Notes: a model not told the origin generated them from the sequence alone. Counted from the stretch's first letter, positions 16,096 through 25,648 are shown. The stretch is 64,000 nucleotides of DNA from an uncultured Ruminiclostridium sp. (GCA_910588335.1 CAJUQV010000001.1:1-64000), one strand, 5' to 3'. Translations and numbers: made by a program.

Positions 16096-17097
16096 GTGAA
16101 AAAAGAAAGTATCTTTGTAATTTTTATCAAATATATTGTACAGCACCGATACATTTTGGTGCTGTCCGCCGCGGCGTTTATCATCTGTGCCGCGGTATTT
16201 TTTCTGTACGGTCTGGAATCCGAAGGCCTGTTTTACGCCTTCGGGCTTTGCGGGGCCATGTGCGTGGCTGTCGGCGCTTTTCGTTTTGCTCACTATGCCG
16301 TAAGATACCGTGAACGTAAAAAGGTGATCGACAGCATAATGCTTACCGCCGAAGTGCTCCAAAAGCCGGAAACGCCCCTTGAAGAGGATTATCAGAGTAT
16401 GATATTCGCTTTAAAAAAAGCCCTTGACGAAGAGATAACCAAAAAAGACAGCGATCTGCGGGAAGGTCTCGAATACTATACCACATGGGTGCATCAGATA
16501 AAAACCCCCATTTCCGTAATGCGCATGATATTGGAGGGGGAGGATACCGACGAGCACAGGGAGCTTTCTCTCCAGCTTTTCAGAATAGAACAGTATGTGG
16601 AAATGGTGCTTAACTATATAAGATTGGGAGGCGGGTCGGACTTTGTGTTTAAGGAATACGAGCTTGACCCTATTATAAAGCGGGCGGTACATAAATTCGC
16701 CCCTCAGTTTATACGAAAGCATATCGGCTTGAAATACGAAAGCAGGGATATTAAGGTAATAACCGACGAAAAGTGGCTTTCCTTCATGATAGAACAGCTT
16801 CTCTCCAACGCAGTGAAATATACAGAAAAAGGGCAGGTGACAATTTCGGTAACCGACGATCTTTTTCTTAAAATCGCCGACACGGGCATGGGAATAGCCG
16901 AAGAGGATTTGCCGAGAATTTTTGAAAAGGGCTTTACCGGATATAACGGAAGGGCGGATAAAAAATCCACCGGACTCGGACTGTATCTTTGCAGACTCAC
17001 GGCGGAAAGGCTCAGCCACAGAATTTACGCCGAATCGGAGATGGGAAAAGGGTCGGCGTTTTTGGTGGACTTAAACAGATATGAAGTGACCGAATAA
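16096..17097 (+). CDS. BceS-type intramembrane-sensing histidine kinase
   Basis: 333 residues, standard for BceS. Two membrane helices in the first 65 residues with almost no extracellular loop, so it cannot sense ligand itself and in this family is controlled through the transporter. His133 lies in TTWVHQIKTPIS; N box QLLSNAVKYTEKG, G1 IADTGMGI, G2 STGLGLYL. The start is GTG, set by AAAAGGAG seven bases upstream. Confidence 0.9.
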   Translation: MKKESIFVIFIKYIVQHRYILVLSAAAFIICAAVFFLYGLESEGLFYAFGLCGAMCVAVGAFRFAHYAVRYRERKKVIDSIMLTAEVLQKPETPLEEDYQSMIFALKKALDEEITKKDSDLREGLEYYTTWVHQIKTPISVMRMILEGEDTDEHRELSLQLFRIEQYVEMVLNYIRLGGGSDFVFKEYELDPIIKRAVHKFAPQFIRKHIGLKYESRDIKVITDEKWLSFMIEQLLSNAVKYTEKGQVTISVTDDLFLKIADTGMGIAEEDLPRIFEKGFTGYNGRADKKSTGLGLYLCRLTAERLSHRIYAESEMGKGSAFLVDLNRYEVTE

Positions 17098-17125
17098 AGC
17101 AACCTGTTTTCACATGACAACGAGT

Positions 17126-17183
17126 CCTAATCTCTTATATATAGACAAATAATCATAGATTAGAGCTTAAAGATTGGTATTAC
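17126..17183. repeat. Intergenic repeat before bceAB-like operon
   Basis: CTAATCTCTTATATATAGAC, then AATCATAGATTAGAG, then AAAGATTGGTATTA. The ATATAGACAA and AAAGATTGGTATTA words are shared with the elements at 20168 and 12421. Confidence 0.5.
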
Positions 17184-17214
17184 AAAACTGTCACCCCCTA
17201 ACCGCCTTTTGTAA
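17180..17214 (+). promoter_or_regulatory. Inverted-repeat operator candidate for bceAB-like genes
   Basis: TTACAAAA (17180-17187) and TTTTGTAA (17207-17214) are perfect inverse copies 19 bases apart, upstream of TATAAT at 17248-17253, which lacks a good -35. A weak -35 with an upstream palindrome suits an activator such as the neighbouring BceR-like protein. The spacing differs from the short spacers reported for Bce operators. Confidence 0.35.
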
Positions 17215-17282
17215 CTCAAAAAGATTTTTTACCCAATCCGATTCTGATATAATAAAGAAAAAAAGAAAAGGAACAATCGAAA

Positions 17283-18050
17283 ATGGCAATATTGGAAACA
17301 AAAAGTCTGAGAAAAACTTATCTTTCCCTGTTTGGCGGAAATCAGGTTCAGGCTCTGACCGACGTATCGTTCTCGGTGGAGCGGGGAGAATATGTGGCGA
17401 TAATGGGAGAGTCCGGTTCGGGAAAAACCACTCTGCTGAATATACTGGCGGCTCTGGACAAACCCACCGGAGGGCAGGTTTTGCTGGAGGGTAAAAGCGT
17501 AACCGACATAAAGGAAAAAGAGCTTTCCGCTTTCAGAAGAGACAACTTAGGCTTTGTCTTTCAGGACTTCAACCTTCTCGACACTTTTACGGTACAGGAT
17601 AACATATTCCTCCCCCTTGTGCTTGGCGGAAAAAGCTTTTACGAGATGAACGAAAGGCTTAAACCGATAGCGCGCCGGCTTGAAATAACGGAGCTGCTTC
17701 AGAAATACCCCTACGAGGTGTCGGGGGGACAAAAGCAGAGAGCCGCCGTGGCAAGAGCCATAATCACGAATCCTAAGATAATTTTAGCCGACGAGCCTAC
17801 GGGAGCTTTGGATTCCCGCGCCACCGACGGGCTTCTCAACATTTTCTCCGACCTGAACATGGACGGGCAGACCATCTTAATGGTCACTCACTCGGTAAAG
17901 GCCGCCAGCCACGCGGGCAGAGTGCTTTTCATAAAAGACGGGCAGGTGTTTCACCAGATTTATCGGGGCGGCTGTACCAAGGAGGAAATGTACCAGAAAA
18001 TTTCCGATACCCTTACGGTAATAGCGACGGGAGGGGAAAATCATGAGTGA
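17283..18050 (+). CDS. ABC transporter ATPase, BceA type
   Basis: 255 residues, MacB/BceA-like. Walker A GESGSGKT at 42-49, Q-loop FVFQDFNLLDTFTVQDN, signature EVSGGQKQRAAVARAI, Walker B ILADEPTGALDSRATDGLL, H-loop VTHSVKAASHAG. It powers the BceB-type permease encoded next (8-base overlap) in resistance to cell-wall-targeting peptides such as bacitracin-like compounds; the actual drug is not readable from sequence. Confidence 0.93.
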   Translation: MAILETKSLRKTYLSLFGGNQVQALTDVSFSVERGEYVAIMGESGSGKTTLLNILAALDKPTGGQVLLEGKSVTDIKEKELSAFRRDNLGFVFQDFNLLDTFTVQDNIFLPLVLGGKSFYEMNERLKPIARRLEITELLQKYPYEVSGGQKQRAAVARAIITNPKIILADEPTGALDSRATDGLLNIFSDLNMDGQTILMVTHSVKAASHAGRVLFIKDGQVFHQIYRGGCTKEEMYQKISDTLTVIATGGENHE

Positions 18051-20067
18051 CAAAGGCGAAAGAACGGCAAAAAAAATGAGCAAAAGCTTTTATTTTAAGC
18101 TTGCGGCCGAAAATATAAAGAAAAACTCAAAAACCTATATTCCGTTTATGCTTACCTGCATAATCACCATAGCCATGTTCTACATCATTTTGTCGCTGTC
18201 GGGAAATCCGGGGATAGCGGCCATGCGCGGCGCAAGCTTTATCACAATGTTTATGTCAATCGGAAGCGTTACGGTGGGAATTTTTGCGGTAATATTCCTT
18301 TTCTATACCAACAGCTTTCTGATAAAGAGGCGCAAAAAGGAGTTTGGGCTTTATAATATTTTGGGAATGGAAAAAAGGCATATTTCCGTCGTGGTATTCA
18401 TCGAAATATTCTATACGGCGGCAATAAGCCTGATTATAGGTCTGCCTGGCGGGATATTGCTGGATAAGCTTATGTATCTGATAATATCCAGACTGCTTAA
18501 CGTTGAAGTGACTTTGGGCTTTTACGTTTCGGTGGAGTCGCTTATAGCTTCGGTAATTTTTTTTGGGGCAATATTTTTTTTCATCTTCCTCAACACTCTG
18601 AGACAAATCTGCTTTTCCAAGCCCATCGAGCTTTTAAAAGGGGAATCCATGGGGGAAAGGGAACCGAAAACAAGGTGGTTGATGACCGTACTGGGAGTCG
18701 GCTGTCTCGGAGCGGGATATTATATCTCGGTGACAACGCGGGATATCGCCAGCGCCTTTATGATGTTTTTCTTAGCGGTAATTCTCGTTATTTTGGGTAC
18801 TTATATGCTGTTTACCGCGGGCAGCGTGTTCATCCTCAAAGCCCTCAGGAAAAACAAGCGCTATTATTATAAAACAAAGCACTTTATCTCGGTATCCGGC
18901 TTGATATACCGAATGAAACAGAACGCGGCGGGGCTTGCCAATATCTGTATTTTGTCCACCATGGTGCTGGTCATGATATCCTCCACCTCCTGCCTTATGA
19001 TGGGAATGGATGACATATTAAAGGAAAGCTTTCCCTATGATTTATCCCTGGAGGTAAGGCGGGCTTATTTTGGCGAAGACAGCGAGGAAAAGCTAAGCCA
19101 GTTTGACGAGGCGGCCGATATAATCACCGAATACGAAAAAGAAATATCCCGAGCCGACTTTTTGTACGTTTTGGAATTTGTAGGTTATTTTCAGGACGGC
19201 AAAGTCTCGTTCGAGGGAACGTCTTCACCGTATTTCCTTTGTTTTATCACCGCCGAGGACTACAATAAAGCCTTCGGAGGGGAGCTCGTCCTGAAAAAAG
19301 GAGAAATAGCCGCCGCGCCTTTAATCAAAGACGACGCGAATTTTAATGCCGAAAGCGTCGAGCTTTTCGGGATTGAATGTAAAATAAAAGAAAAAACGGA
19401 TTATTTTTATGTGCACAACGGAGACAATAACGTAATAGCCGAAAAAGCGGCAATAATTCTGAGCGATATTGACGCAATGCACGAACTGAGCGACAAATAC
19501 TGCGAATTCTACGAAATATCGGAAAACGGTTACAGGGGCGATAAGGTAATAAATATAAATTTTACCGCCAATGAGGAGAAACGGCATAATGTGATACTTT
19601 CCGATTTAGCGGAAAAAACCGGCGATTTTGTCTTGCTGACAAGCCGCGCGGACGGAAAATACAACTTTCTTGATCTATACGGCGGACTGTTTTTCTTGGG
19701 ATTGTTTTTGGGTACTCTTTTCATTATGGCGGCGGTGCTCATAATTTACTATAAACAGATATCCGAAGGCTACGACGACAAAAAGCGCTTTGAGATAATG
19801 CAGAACGTGGGACTGAGTAAAGGCGAGGTAAAGGCTTCCATACATTCACAGGTGCTTACCGTGTTCTTTCTGCCGCTTGTTATGGCGGGGATACACATGA
19901 CAGCGGCGTTTCCGATCCTTAAGTCGCTGCTGGAGGGAATGGGAATGACAAAAACATGGCTGTTTTTAAGCTGCACGGCTGTTAGCTTCCTGATTTTCGC
20001 GGTATTTTATGTAATTGTGTATCTGCTTACCGCAAGGTCGTATTATAAAATAGTGAGCAGAGGGTAA
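18043..20067 (+). CDS. FtsX-like permease, BceB type
   Basis: 674 residues with about ten membrane helices and the diagnostic large extracellular domain between helices 7 and 8 (roughly residues 320-540), which in BceB proteins recognises the antibiotic-lipid complex. FtsX segments: KRRKKEFGLYNILGMEKRHI near the N-terminus and KKRFEIMQNVGLSKGEVKAS near the C-terminus. Start ATG at 18043 follows GGAGGGGAAAATC; MSKSFYFKLAAENIKKNS at 18076 is an alternative. Receives the signal for the BceS-like kinase upstream. Confidence 0.92.
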   Translation: MSDKGERTAKKMSKSFYFKLAAENIKKNSKTYIPFMLTCIITIAMFYIILSLSGNPGIAAMRGASFITMFMSIGSVTVGIFAVIFLFYTNSFLIKRRKKEFGLYNILGMEKRHISVVVFIEIFYTAAISLIIGLPGGILLDKLMYLIISRLLNVEVTLGFYVSVESLIASVIFFGAIFFFIFLNTLRQICFSKPIELLKGESMGEREPKTRWLMTVLGVGCLGAGYYISVTTRDIASAFMMFFLAVILVILGTYMLFTAGSVFILKALRKNKRYYYKTKHFISVSGLIYRMKQNAAGLANICILSTMVLVMISSTSCLMMGMDDILKESFPYDLSLEVRRAYFGEDSEEKLSQFDEAADIITEYEKEISRADFLYVLEFVGYFQDGKVSFEGTSSPYFLCFITAEDYNKAFGGELVLKKGEIAAAPLIKDDANFNAESVELFGIECKIKEKTDYFYVHNGDNNVIAEKAAIILSDIDAMHELSDKYCEFYEISENGYRGDKVININFTANEEKRHNVILSDLAEKTGDFVLLTSRADGKYNFLDLYGGLFFLGLFLGTLFIMAAVLIIYYKQISEGYDDKKRFEIMQNVGLSKGEVKASIHSQVLTVFFLPLVMAGIHMTAAFPILKSLLEGMGMTKTWLFLSCTAVSFLIFAVFYVIVYLLTARSYYKIVSRG

Positions 20068-20167
20068 AAAGAGAGGAATATTTGATTTACATTATAAAAA
20101 AATAAAAAAAATATCCGAGAGCAGAACTTGTCTGAATATACGGCGTTTCCGATTTTTCGAACAAGCC

Positions 20168-20214
20168 CTAATACTAATCTTTGGTCAAGATATAGACAAG
20201 TAATGGTTGGTATA
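20168..20214. repeat. Intergenic repeat element
   Basis: CTAATACTAATCTTTGGTCA, then AGATATAGACAAGTAATGGT and TGGTATAA. One of the clearest copies of the dispersed element, with AATACTAATC at one end and TTGGTAT at the other. Confidence 0.55.
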
Positions 20215-20237
20215 ATTTTCGAGAGAGAAATTTTTTA

Positions 20238-20336
20238 ATAAAAGCCCTTGCGGACGGCAAGCGGGATTTTTAACAATCTTCAATTTTCCACTGATTGTTA
20301 TAATACTACGCTGCGCTTACCACAGGGCTTTTTTTA
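20238..20336 (+). ncRNA. Structured RNA or elaborate terminator upstream of dgt
   Basis: A single rod can be drawn across about 98 bases: AAAGCCCTTG pairs with CAGGGCTTT at the ends, GGCAAGCG with CGCTTACC (one mismatch) inside, and AACAATC with GATTGTT near the apex, separated by internal loops. The 3' end runs into TTTTTTT. It could be a terminator for the BceB-type gene, a leader of dgt, or an independent small RNA. The other parts of 20068-20615 hold one repeat and AT-rich sequence without a convincing gene. Confidence 0.45.
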
Positions 20337-20615
20337 CAAAGGCCTGTTATAATAGCATGTATTCATGTAATATTGCACGCGTCTTTTCGGCGAATTTTGC
20401 CGTGTCAACAACAAAATTTGCTCGAAAATCCACGCACAAATCCTATAAATACAAGCTCTAAATTCACTGATATTGTGCAAATAGACGAAAATAAAAATAT
20501 CACAAAAAATTTACATAAAAACAAAGGAAAACATCACATAAAAAATGTATATATAAATATACTGGGAAAATTGTATTTGCAGAACAAAAACAAGAAACAG
20601 GAGAGGAGAAAATAA

Positions 20616-21632
20616 ATGTCAGCCGTACAACCCATCTCCCCAAGAGAACAAACCTATAAAAACGAGTCCCTGATGCTTTCTACATACGCTTTCCAAAGTA
20701 TAAACGCAAGCGGCCGGCGAAGGGAAGAACCGCCCTGCCCCATACGCACGGATTTTCAGCGCGATCGGGACAGAATTATACATTGCGGCGCGTTCCGCAG
20801 ACTTAAACACAAAACGCAGGTGTTCCTGATCCCGAAATCCGATCACTACCGCACCCGCCTCACCCATACGCTTGAAGTTGCTCAGATAGCGAGAACCGTC
20901 GCAAGAGCCCTGCGCTTAAACGAAGACCTTACCGAAGCCATAGCCTTAGGTCACGACATAGGCCACACGCCTTTCGGTCACGACGGGGAAAGAACGCTGA
21001 ACGGGCTTTGCGGCGTATTCAAGCATTATGAACAAAGCGTAAGGGTCTGCGAAGTAATAGAACGGGAAGGTAAAGGCCTTAATCTTACCCAACAGGTAAA
21101 GGACGGCATACTCTGTCATACAAATAAAATCGCTCAAACACTGGAGGGACGCGTGGTAAGGCTTTCCGACAAAATTGCCTACATAAACCACGACATAGAG
21201 GACGCAATAAGAGGCGGCGTGCTAAAAGAGGAGGAGCTTCCCCGCGAAGCGGTAGATGTATTGGGACATACCAAAACACAGCGCATAACCGCTCTCGTAA
21301 GCGACATTATAGCCGAAAGCGAAGGAAAACCCGATGTGGGCTACGGAGAAAAGGTAAAAAAAGCCCATGACATATTAAGGGAATTTATGTTTTCTCACGT
21401 TTATTACAACAAGGCCAACACGTCTGAAAAGGAAAAGGCCTGTCACGTAGTGGAAAGCCTTTTTGATTATTATGTAAATCGCCCGGAAGAGATGCCCGAT
21501 CTTTACCTTGACATAGCCGAGAAGGACGGAATCGAAAGAGCCGCCGCCGATTACATATCGGGGATGAGCGACGATTACGCGGTGGATCTTTTTAAGGAGC
21601 TTTTTATTCCCAAACCGTGGATTTCCTTTTGA
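20616..21632 (+). CDS. dgt: Deoxyguanosinetriphosphate triphosphohydrolase-like protein
   Basis: HD-domain dNTP triphosphohydrolase, 338 residues, the shorter type common in Firmicutes. It cleaves dNTPs to nucleoside and triphosphate and so limits dNTP pools. Metal ligands: HTLEVAQIARTVARAL (first His), LGHDIGHTPFGHDGE (HD pair), and Asp in INHDIEDAIRGG. The N-terminal FRRLKHKTQVF and HYRTRLTH blocks are characteristic. Ribosome site AGGAGAGGAG. It stands apart from the dnaG/rpoD genes it often neighbours, so it may be an independent transcript behind the structured element upstream. Confidence 0.93.
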   Translation: MSAVQPISPREQTYKNESLMLSTYAFQSINASGRRREEPPCPIRTDFQRDRDRIIHCGAFRRLKHKTQVFLIPKSDHYRTRLTHTLEVAQIARTVARALRLNEDLTEAIALGHDIGHTPFGHDGERTLNGLCGVFKHYEQSVRVCEVIEREGKGLNLTQQVKDGILCHTNKIAQTLEGRVVRLSDKIAYINHDIEDAIRGGVLKEEELPREAVDVLGHTKTQRITALVSDIIAESEGKPDVGYGEKVKKAHDILREFMFSHVYYNKANTSEKEKACHVVESLFDYYVNRPEEMPDLYLDIAEKDGIERAAADYISGMSDDYAVDLFKELFIPKPWISF

Positions 21633-21665
21633 AACCAATTTTTAAATCCTGTCAGGAGGCCATAT

Positions 21666-22331
21666 ATGAAAAAAATATTGATAATAGAGGACGAAACGGC
21701 AATACGGAAAATATTGTCAGAACCTCTCTTCTGCGCGGGATATGAAGTTACCGCCGCGTCGGACGGACTTGAGGGGATTAACGCCTTTCACAGGCAGAAA
21801 TTTGACCTTATTCTGCTGGATATATTGCTCCCGAAAATTGACGGATATACAGTGTGCGAAATGATACGGCAGGAGTCGCGCGTTCCTATTATTCTTTTAA
21901 CTGCGCTTGATGCCGAGGCCGATCAAATAAAAGGCTTTGACAAGCTGGCCGATGATTACATCACAAAACCGTTTTCCGTAAGACTCGTCCTCAAGCGGGT
22001 GGAAGCCCTTCTCAGACGGTCGGCAGAGGATACCGAAACGGATGTAATCCGTTACCGGGAGATAACCTTAAGCGAAACGGAACGTCAGGTATATGTTTTC
22101 GGAAACAAAATCCCCCTTACTCATCTGGAATATGAAATTCTTCTATTGCTTCTTAAAAACAGAGGGCGCGTCTTCACGAGGGACGAGCTTCTCAATTACG
22201 TATGGGGCTATGACTTCGCAGGATATGAAAAAGGCGTGAATTTCCATATTATGAATTTACGCAAAAAATTGAATGTTGATTATATAGAAACGGTAAGGGG
22301 AGTGGGATATAAAATTGCTAAGGAAAATTAA
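21666..22331 (+). CDS. OmpR-family response regulator
   Basis: 221 residues. Receiver with IEDE acidic patch, phospho-acceptor Asp52 (LILLDILLP), Thr in LLTALDA and Lys101 (YITKPFS); C-terminal winged helix with LTHLEYEILLLLLKNRGRVF and VNFHIMNLRKKLN. Preceded by a strong GGAGG site. Overlaps its kinase gene by 17 bases. The two are the likely controllers of the ABC operon starting at 23859, whose upstream region carries direct repeats of the kind such regulators bind. Confidence 0.93.
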   Translation: MKKILIIEDETAIRKILSEPLFCAGYEVTAASDGLEGINAFHRQKFDLILLDILLPKIDGYTVCEMIRQESRVPIILLTALDAEADQIKGFDKLADDYITKPFSVRLVLKRVEALLRRSAEDTETDVIRYREITLSETERQVYVFGNKIPLTHLEYEILLLLLKNRGRVFTRDELLNYVWGYDFAGYEKGVNFHIMNLRKKLNVDYIETVRGVGYKIAKEN

Positions 22332-23688
22332 GAACAGCTTAAACGCAAAAGTTTTTTTGTGGGTTTTTTCTTCGCTTACAATATGCAGTATGCTGATTTA
22401 CGGAATCGTGCTCACCGTCTTGCCCAAGCAATATCTGATTGCGTCTGAAAATCAGTTGTATACAAATACGCAAATTCTTGCCGCAAAATTGCAGGTTATG
22501 CGATATAATGACGCGGTGAAGGAAATCTACAATTTTTGTATTAAAAACAATTCGGCGGCGGCACTTACCGACAATAAAGAAACCTTGTATTTTGGCGAAA
22601 TCAAGACGGAAGAACTTAACACAACCATATCAAGCGTTGCGGTCACGGTTGTTTTTACGGATGACGAAAGGGAATATATGCTTGTGATATCTTCTCTGTC
22701 CAAAACGGCGGATATAATTTCGGGGCTTATGATTCGCTTCCTGCCCGTCGTCTTTGTGATTATTCTTTTCCTGTCGTCATTAAGCGCTTTGATTTGCAGC
22801 AAGGTTATTGTTTCCCCCATTGCGGAAATAAGCCGCATTTCCGAGCGAATGACCTCCCTTGATATGACGTGGAAATGTGATATAAAAAGCAATGATGAAA
22901 TCGGTGTGCTTGCCGTCAGTCTGAATACAATGGCGGAGCGTTTGCGGAAAACGATGGAAGAGCTTAAAAACGCCAATTATCGGTTAACCGAAGATGTGGA
23001 AAAATTCAAGACGCTGGAAGAACAGCGAAGGAACTTTTTTGCGGCGGTATCCCATGAGCTGAAAACACCTCTGACCATATTAAAAGGACAGATTGAAAAT
23101 ATGATTTTGGGCTGCGGCGATTATCGGAATCATGATAAATATCTCCCCGAAGCTTTGAAAGCCTCGGAAAATATAGAGTGTCTTGTCAATGAGATTATCG
23201 CCATTTCCAAAATGGAAAGCATGGATTTACGGGACACCTTGCGGGAGCTATCGCTGAAACAGTCCGTCAGCGATACGGTATGTGCCGTTTTGCCCCTCGC
23301 GCGGGATAAAGATATTCGGATACACCAAAATATCGGCGCCGACATGGTTTTGACCGTCAATCCGAACCTATGGAACAAGGCCTTATCCAATATAATCGGA
23401 AATGCCGTCCGCCATTCTCCAAAAGGAGAAGAAGTTTTTATTTCGGTGGAATCCAGCGAAAGCTTAAACGCTCTTGTTGTGGAAAATACGGGAGCGTTTA
23501 TACCGGAAGACGACATTCCGCATTTGTTCACACCGTTTTACAGGGCGGACAAGTCAAGGAGCAAGGCAACGGGCGGCAGCGGTCTTGGGATGTATATAGT
23601 GAAAACGATTCTTGACCTCCACGGAATGAATTATTGTATAAAAAACACGGAACGGGGTACGGCTTTTTTTCTGTTTCTTAATTATTGA
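22315..23688 (+). CDS. Sensor histidine kinase with extracellular sensor domain
   Basis: 457 residues. Membrane helix at about 12-36, an extracellular sensor of roughly 100 residues, second helix about 141-165, HAMP 160-215, and HisKA with His247 in AVSHELKTPLTILKG. ATPase boxes: NIIGNAVRHSPKG, VENTGAFIPEDDIPHLF and GGSGLGMYIV. The start is TTG inside the regulator gene, with GGGGAGTGGG upstream. Unlike the kinase at 16096 it has a real external domain and could bind its signal directly. Confidence 0.92.
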   Translation: MLRKIKNSLNAKVFLWVFSSLTICSMLIYGIVLTVLPKQYLIASENQLYTNTQILAAKLQVMRYNDAVKEIYNFCIKNNSAAALTDNKETLYFGEIKTEELNTTISSVAVTVVFTDDEREYMLVISSLSKTADIISGLMIRFLPVVFVIILFLSSLSALICSKVIVSPIAEISRISERMTSLDMTWKCDIKSNDEIGVLAVSLNTMAERLRKTMEELKNANYRLTEDVEKFKTLEEQRRNFFAAVSHELKTPLTILKGQIENMILGCGDYRNHDKYLPEALKASENIECLVNEIIAISKMESMDLRDTLRELSLKQSVSDTVCAVLPLARDKDIRIHQNIGADMVLTVNPNLWNKALSNIIGNAVRHSPKGEEVFISVESSESLNALVVENTGAFIPEDDIPHLFTPFYRADKSRSKATGGSGLGMYIVKTILDLHGMNYCIKNTERGTAFFLFLNY

Positions 23689-23755
23689 TTTGTAATGTTA
23701 TAATAGCAGGAAACGCTATTCTCCGAACGGAAATTTCCGAATATAACCGAAAAAT

Positions 23756-23812
23756 CTTTACAAAATCTTTACTGTTTTCTTTACCGCTTTCTTTACTGTT
23801 TTGTGGTAAAAT
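23756..23812 (+). promoter_or_regulatory. Four CTTTAC direct repeats in front of a promoter
   Basis: CTTTAC occurs at 23756, 23767, 23779 and 23791, with periods of 11, 12 and 12 bases, then TAAAAT at 23807-23812 as a probable -10. The -35 position falls inside the array and has no consensus. Repeats on one helical face, about one turn apart, are the usual pattern for OmpR-family dimers, so the regulator at 21666 is the obvious candidate activator. Confidence 0.65.
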
Positions 23813-23858
23813 AATGCCGTAATCGAAAATAAGGAAAGAAAGGAAGGAAGGAAAACAA

Positions 23859-24776
23859 ATGGATTACATTCTGAAAACCGAAGATCTTTGTAAAAGCTAC
23901 CGCGGCTTCCATGCGCTGAACGGACTTTCAATGAATGTTCCCAAAGGTTCAATCTACGGCTTTGTGGGCAAGAACGGAGCGGGAAAGACCACGCTTATAC
24001 GCTTAATCTGCGGCTTACAGGAGCCTACCTCCGGGGATTACAGCATTTACGGCAGAAGATACAGCTCAAAAAACATAGCGAAATCCCGTCGGAGAATGGG
24101 CGCGGTTGTGGAAACCCCGTCGATTTACACCGATATGACGGCGCTTGATAATCTTAAGCTTCAATACCGCATTTTGGGACTTCCCAGCACAAACGGAGCG
24201 GAGGAAATTCTTAAGCTTGTGGGGCTTGAAAACACGGGGAAGAAAAAAGCCAAAAATTTTTCCTTAGGTATGAAGCAAAGATTGGGCATAGCGGTAGCCT
24301 TAGCGGGAAGCCCCGACTTTCTTGTGCTTGACGAACCGGTGAACGGTCTTGACCCACAAGGAATAATTGAAATAAGAGAGCTTATTTTAAAGCTCAACAA
24401 GGAAAAACAAATAACTTTTCTTATTTCCAGTCATATTTTAGACGAACTTTCGAGACTCGCCACCCATTACGGATTTATCGACGGGGGAAGGATTGTCAAA
24501 GAGATAAGCGCCGAGGAACTGGAAAAATCGTGCAGGAAGTGCGTAAGAGCACAGGTCAGCAGCGTGGAAGCTCTCGCAAAGGTGCTCGAAGAAATGAAGA
24601 TTGAGTACAAAATTATATCCGACAACGAAGCGGACATTTATGAAAAGGTAAACGTCACAAGACTTACATTGGCTTTGGAAAAAGAAGGCTGCGAGGTTAT
24701 TTCCATGAATGAAAGGGACGAAAGCCTTGAAAGCTATTACGTCAACTTAGTGGGCGGCGGAAGGGAGCGGGTATAA
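23859..24776 (+). CDS. ABC transporter ATPase, BcrA type
   Basis: 305 residues. Walker A GKNGAGKT at 37-44, Q-loop VVETPSIYTDMTALDN, signature NFSLGMKQRLGIAVAL, Walker B FLVLDEPVNGLDPQGI, H-loop ISSHILDEL. The C-terminal extension of about 90 residues is typical of bacitracin/lantibiotic-immunity ATPases. Works with the two ABC-2-type permeases that follow; stop and next start are adjacent. Preceded by AAGGAAGGAAGG. Confidence 0.93.
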   Translation: MDYILKTEDLCKSYRGFHALNGLSMNVPKGSIYGFVGKNGAGKTTLIRLICGLQEPTSGDYSIYGRRYSSKNIAKSRRRMGAVVETPSIYTDMTALDNLKLQYRILGLPSTNGAEEILKLVGLENTGKKKAKNFSLGMKQRLGIAVALAGSPDFLVLDEPVNGLDPQGIIEIRELILKLNKEKQITFLISSHILDELSRLATHYGFIDGGRIVKEISAEELEKSCRKCVRAQVSSVEALAKVLEEMKIEYKIISDNEADIYEKVNVTRLTLALEKEGCEVISMNERDESLESYYVNLVGGGRERV

Positions 24777-25631
24777 ATGGCAAAGCTTGTTATATCCGAT
24801 TTTTCAAGAATGGCTAAATCCCTTTGTTTCAGAATATATATGGGCTTTGCCGCGATATACGGCGTTATAACGGTATTCTCCGAATATATAAGCCTGTGTA
24901 ACGCCCAAAACATGGGGTTTGACGTGAATTTTGCAACAGATCGCCTCGCCTTTAACGGAGTATTGGCGATAATGTTTGCGGCTGCGGTATTTGCGGGAAT
25001 GTTTGTGGGCAGGGAGTATTCCGACGGCACTATACGAAATAAGCTTGTGGTAGGTCACGGGCGCTTTGGGATTTATCTTTCAAATTTTACAGTATGTGCG
25101 GCCGTCAATGTTTTGGCGCTTCTCATCAATTTAATTGCGGTATTTTCCATAGGCATACCTCTCATGGGAATAGATATGTCGGCGGGGGAAGCGGCCGTTA
25201 ACATTGTTATATCGGTGATCGCCATTGTTTCCATCACCGCTCTGTTTATTTTCATAGCGATGTTAGTGAAAAGCAAGGCTTCAGCTTTGGTAATACTGCT
25301 TCTTTTCACTTTTTTTATGTTCGGAGCCACCTCGTTTGTGGATTCCCGCCTTGAAGAACCGGAATATTACGGAGGAATGGAGCTTGTAGCCACGGAGGAT
25401 AACGGCTTCGAGTACAGAATGGCGGAGCAGGAAAAAAATCCTTATTATCTTGAAGGCGACGCGCGGAAAGCGTTTGAGTTCCTAAACGATTTTCTCCCGT
25501 CGTCACAGCTTTACCGGATCGCTTCTTTAAACGCTCCGGAGTTGGCAAAAACCGCGATTTATGATATAATAGTGCTGATAGCGGTAACCGAAGCGGGTAT
25601 ACTTTTATTCAGAAAAAAAGATATAAGATAG
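24777..25631 (+). CDS. ABC-2-type permease of the BcrA-type transporter
   Basis: 284 residues with about six membrane helices. The conserved FAGMFVGREYSDGTIRNKLVVG loop follows the second helix, as in bacitracin/lantibiotic immunity permeases. An extracellular segment around residues 185-240 includes FEYRMAEQEKNPYYL. The ending AGILLFRKKDIR is typical. Clearly paralogous to the permease encoded next (MAKSLCFRIYMGF against MRKSLCFKVYIAF), so the two probably form a heterodimer. Confidence 0.9.
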   Translation: MAKLVISDFSRMAKSLCFRIYMGFAAIYGVITVFSEYISLCNAQNMGFDVNFATDRLAFNGVLAIMFAAAVFAGMFVGREYSDGTIRNKLVVGHGRFGIYLSNFTVCAAVNVLALLINLIAVFSIGIPLMGIDMSAGEAAVNIVISVIAIVSITALFIFIAMLVKSKASALVILLLFTFFMFGATSFVDSRLEEPEYYGGMELVATEDNGFEYRMAEQEKNPYYLEGDARKAFEFLNDFLPSSQLYRIASLNAPELAKTAIYDIIVLIAVTEAGILLFRKKDIR

Positions 25632-25648
25632 AGAGGAAATTTTTATAT

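Noticed and set aside
20373..20615. 80-codon Asn/Lys-rich frame ending at the dgt start
   Set aside because: Low-complexity AT-rich reading with no start signal; it overlaps the dgt ribosome site.
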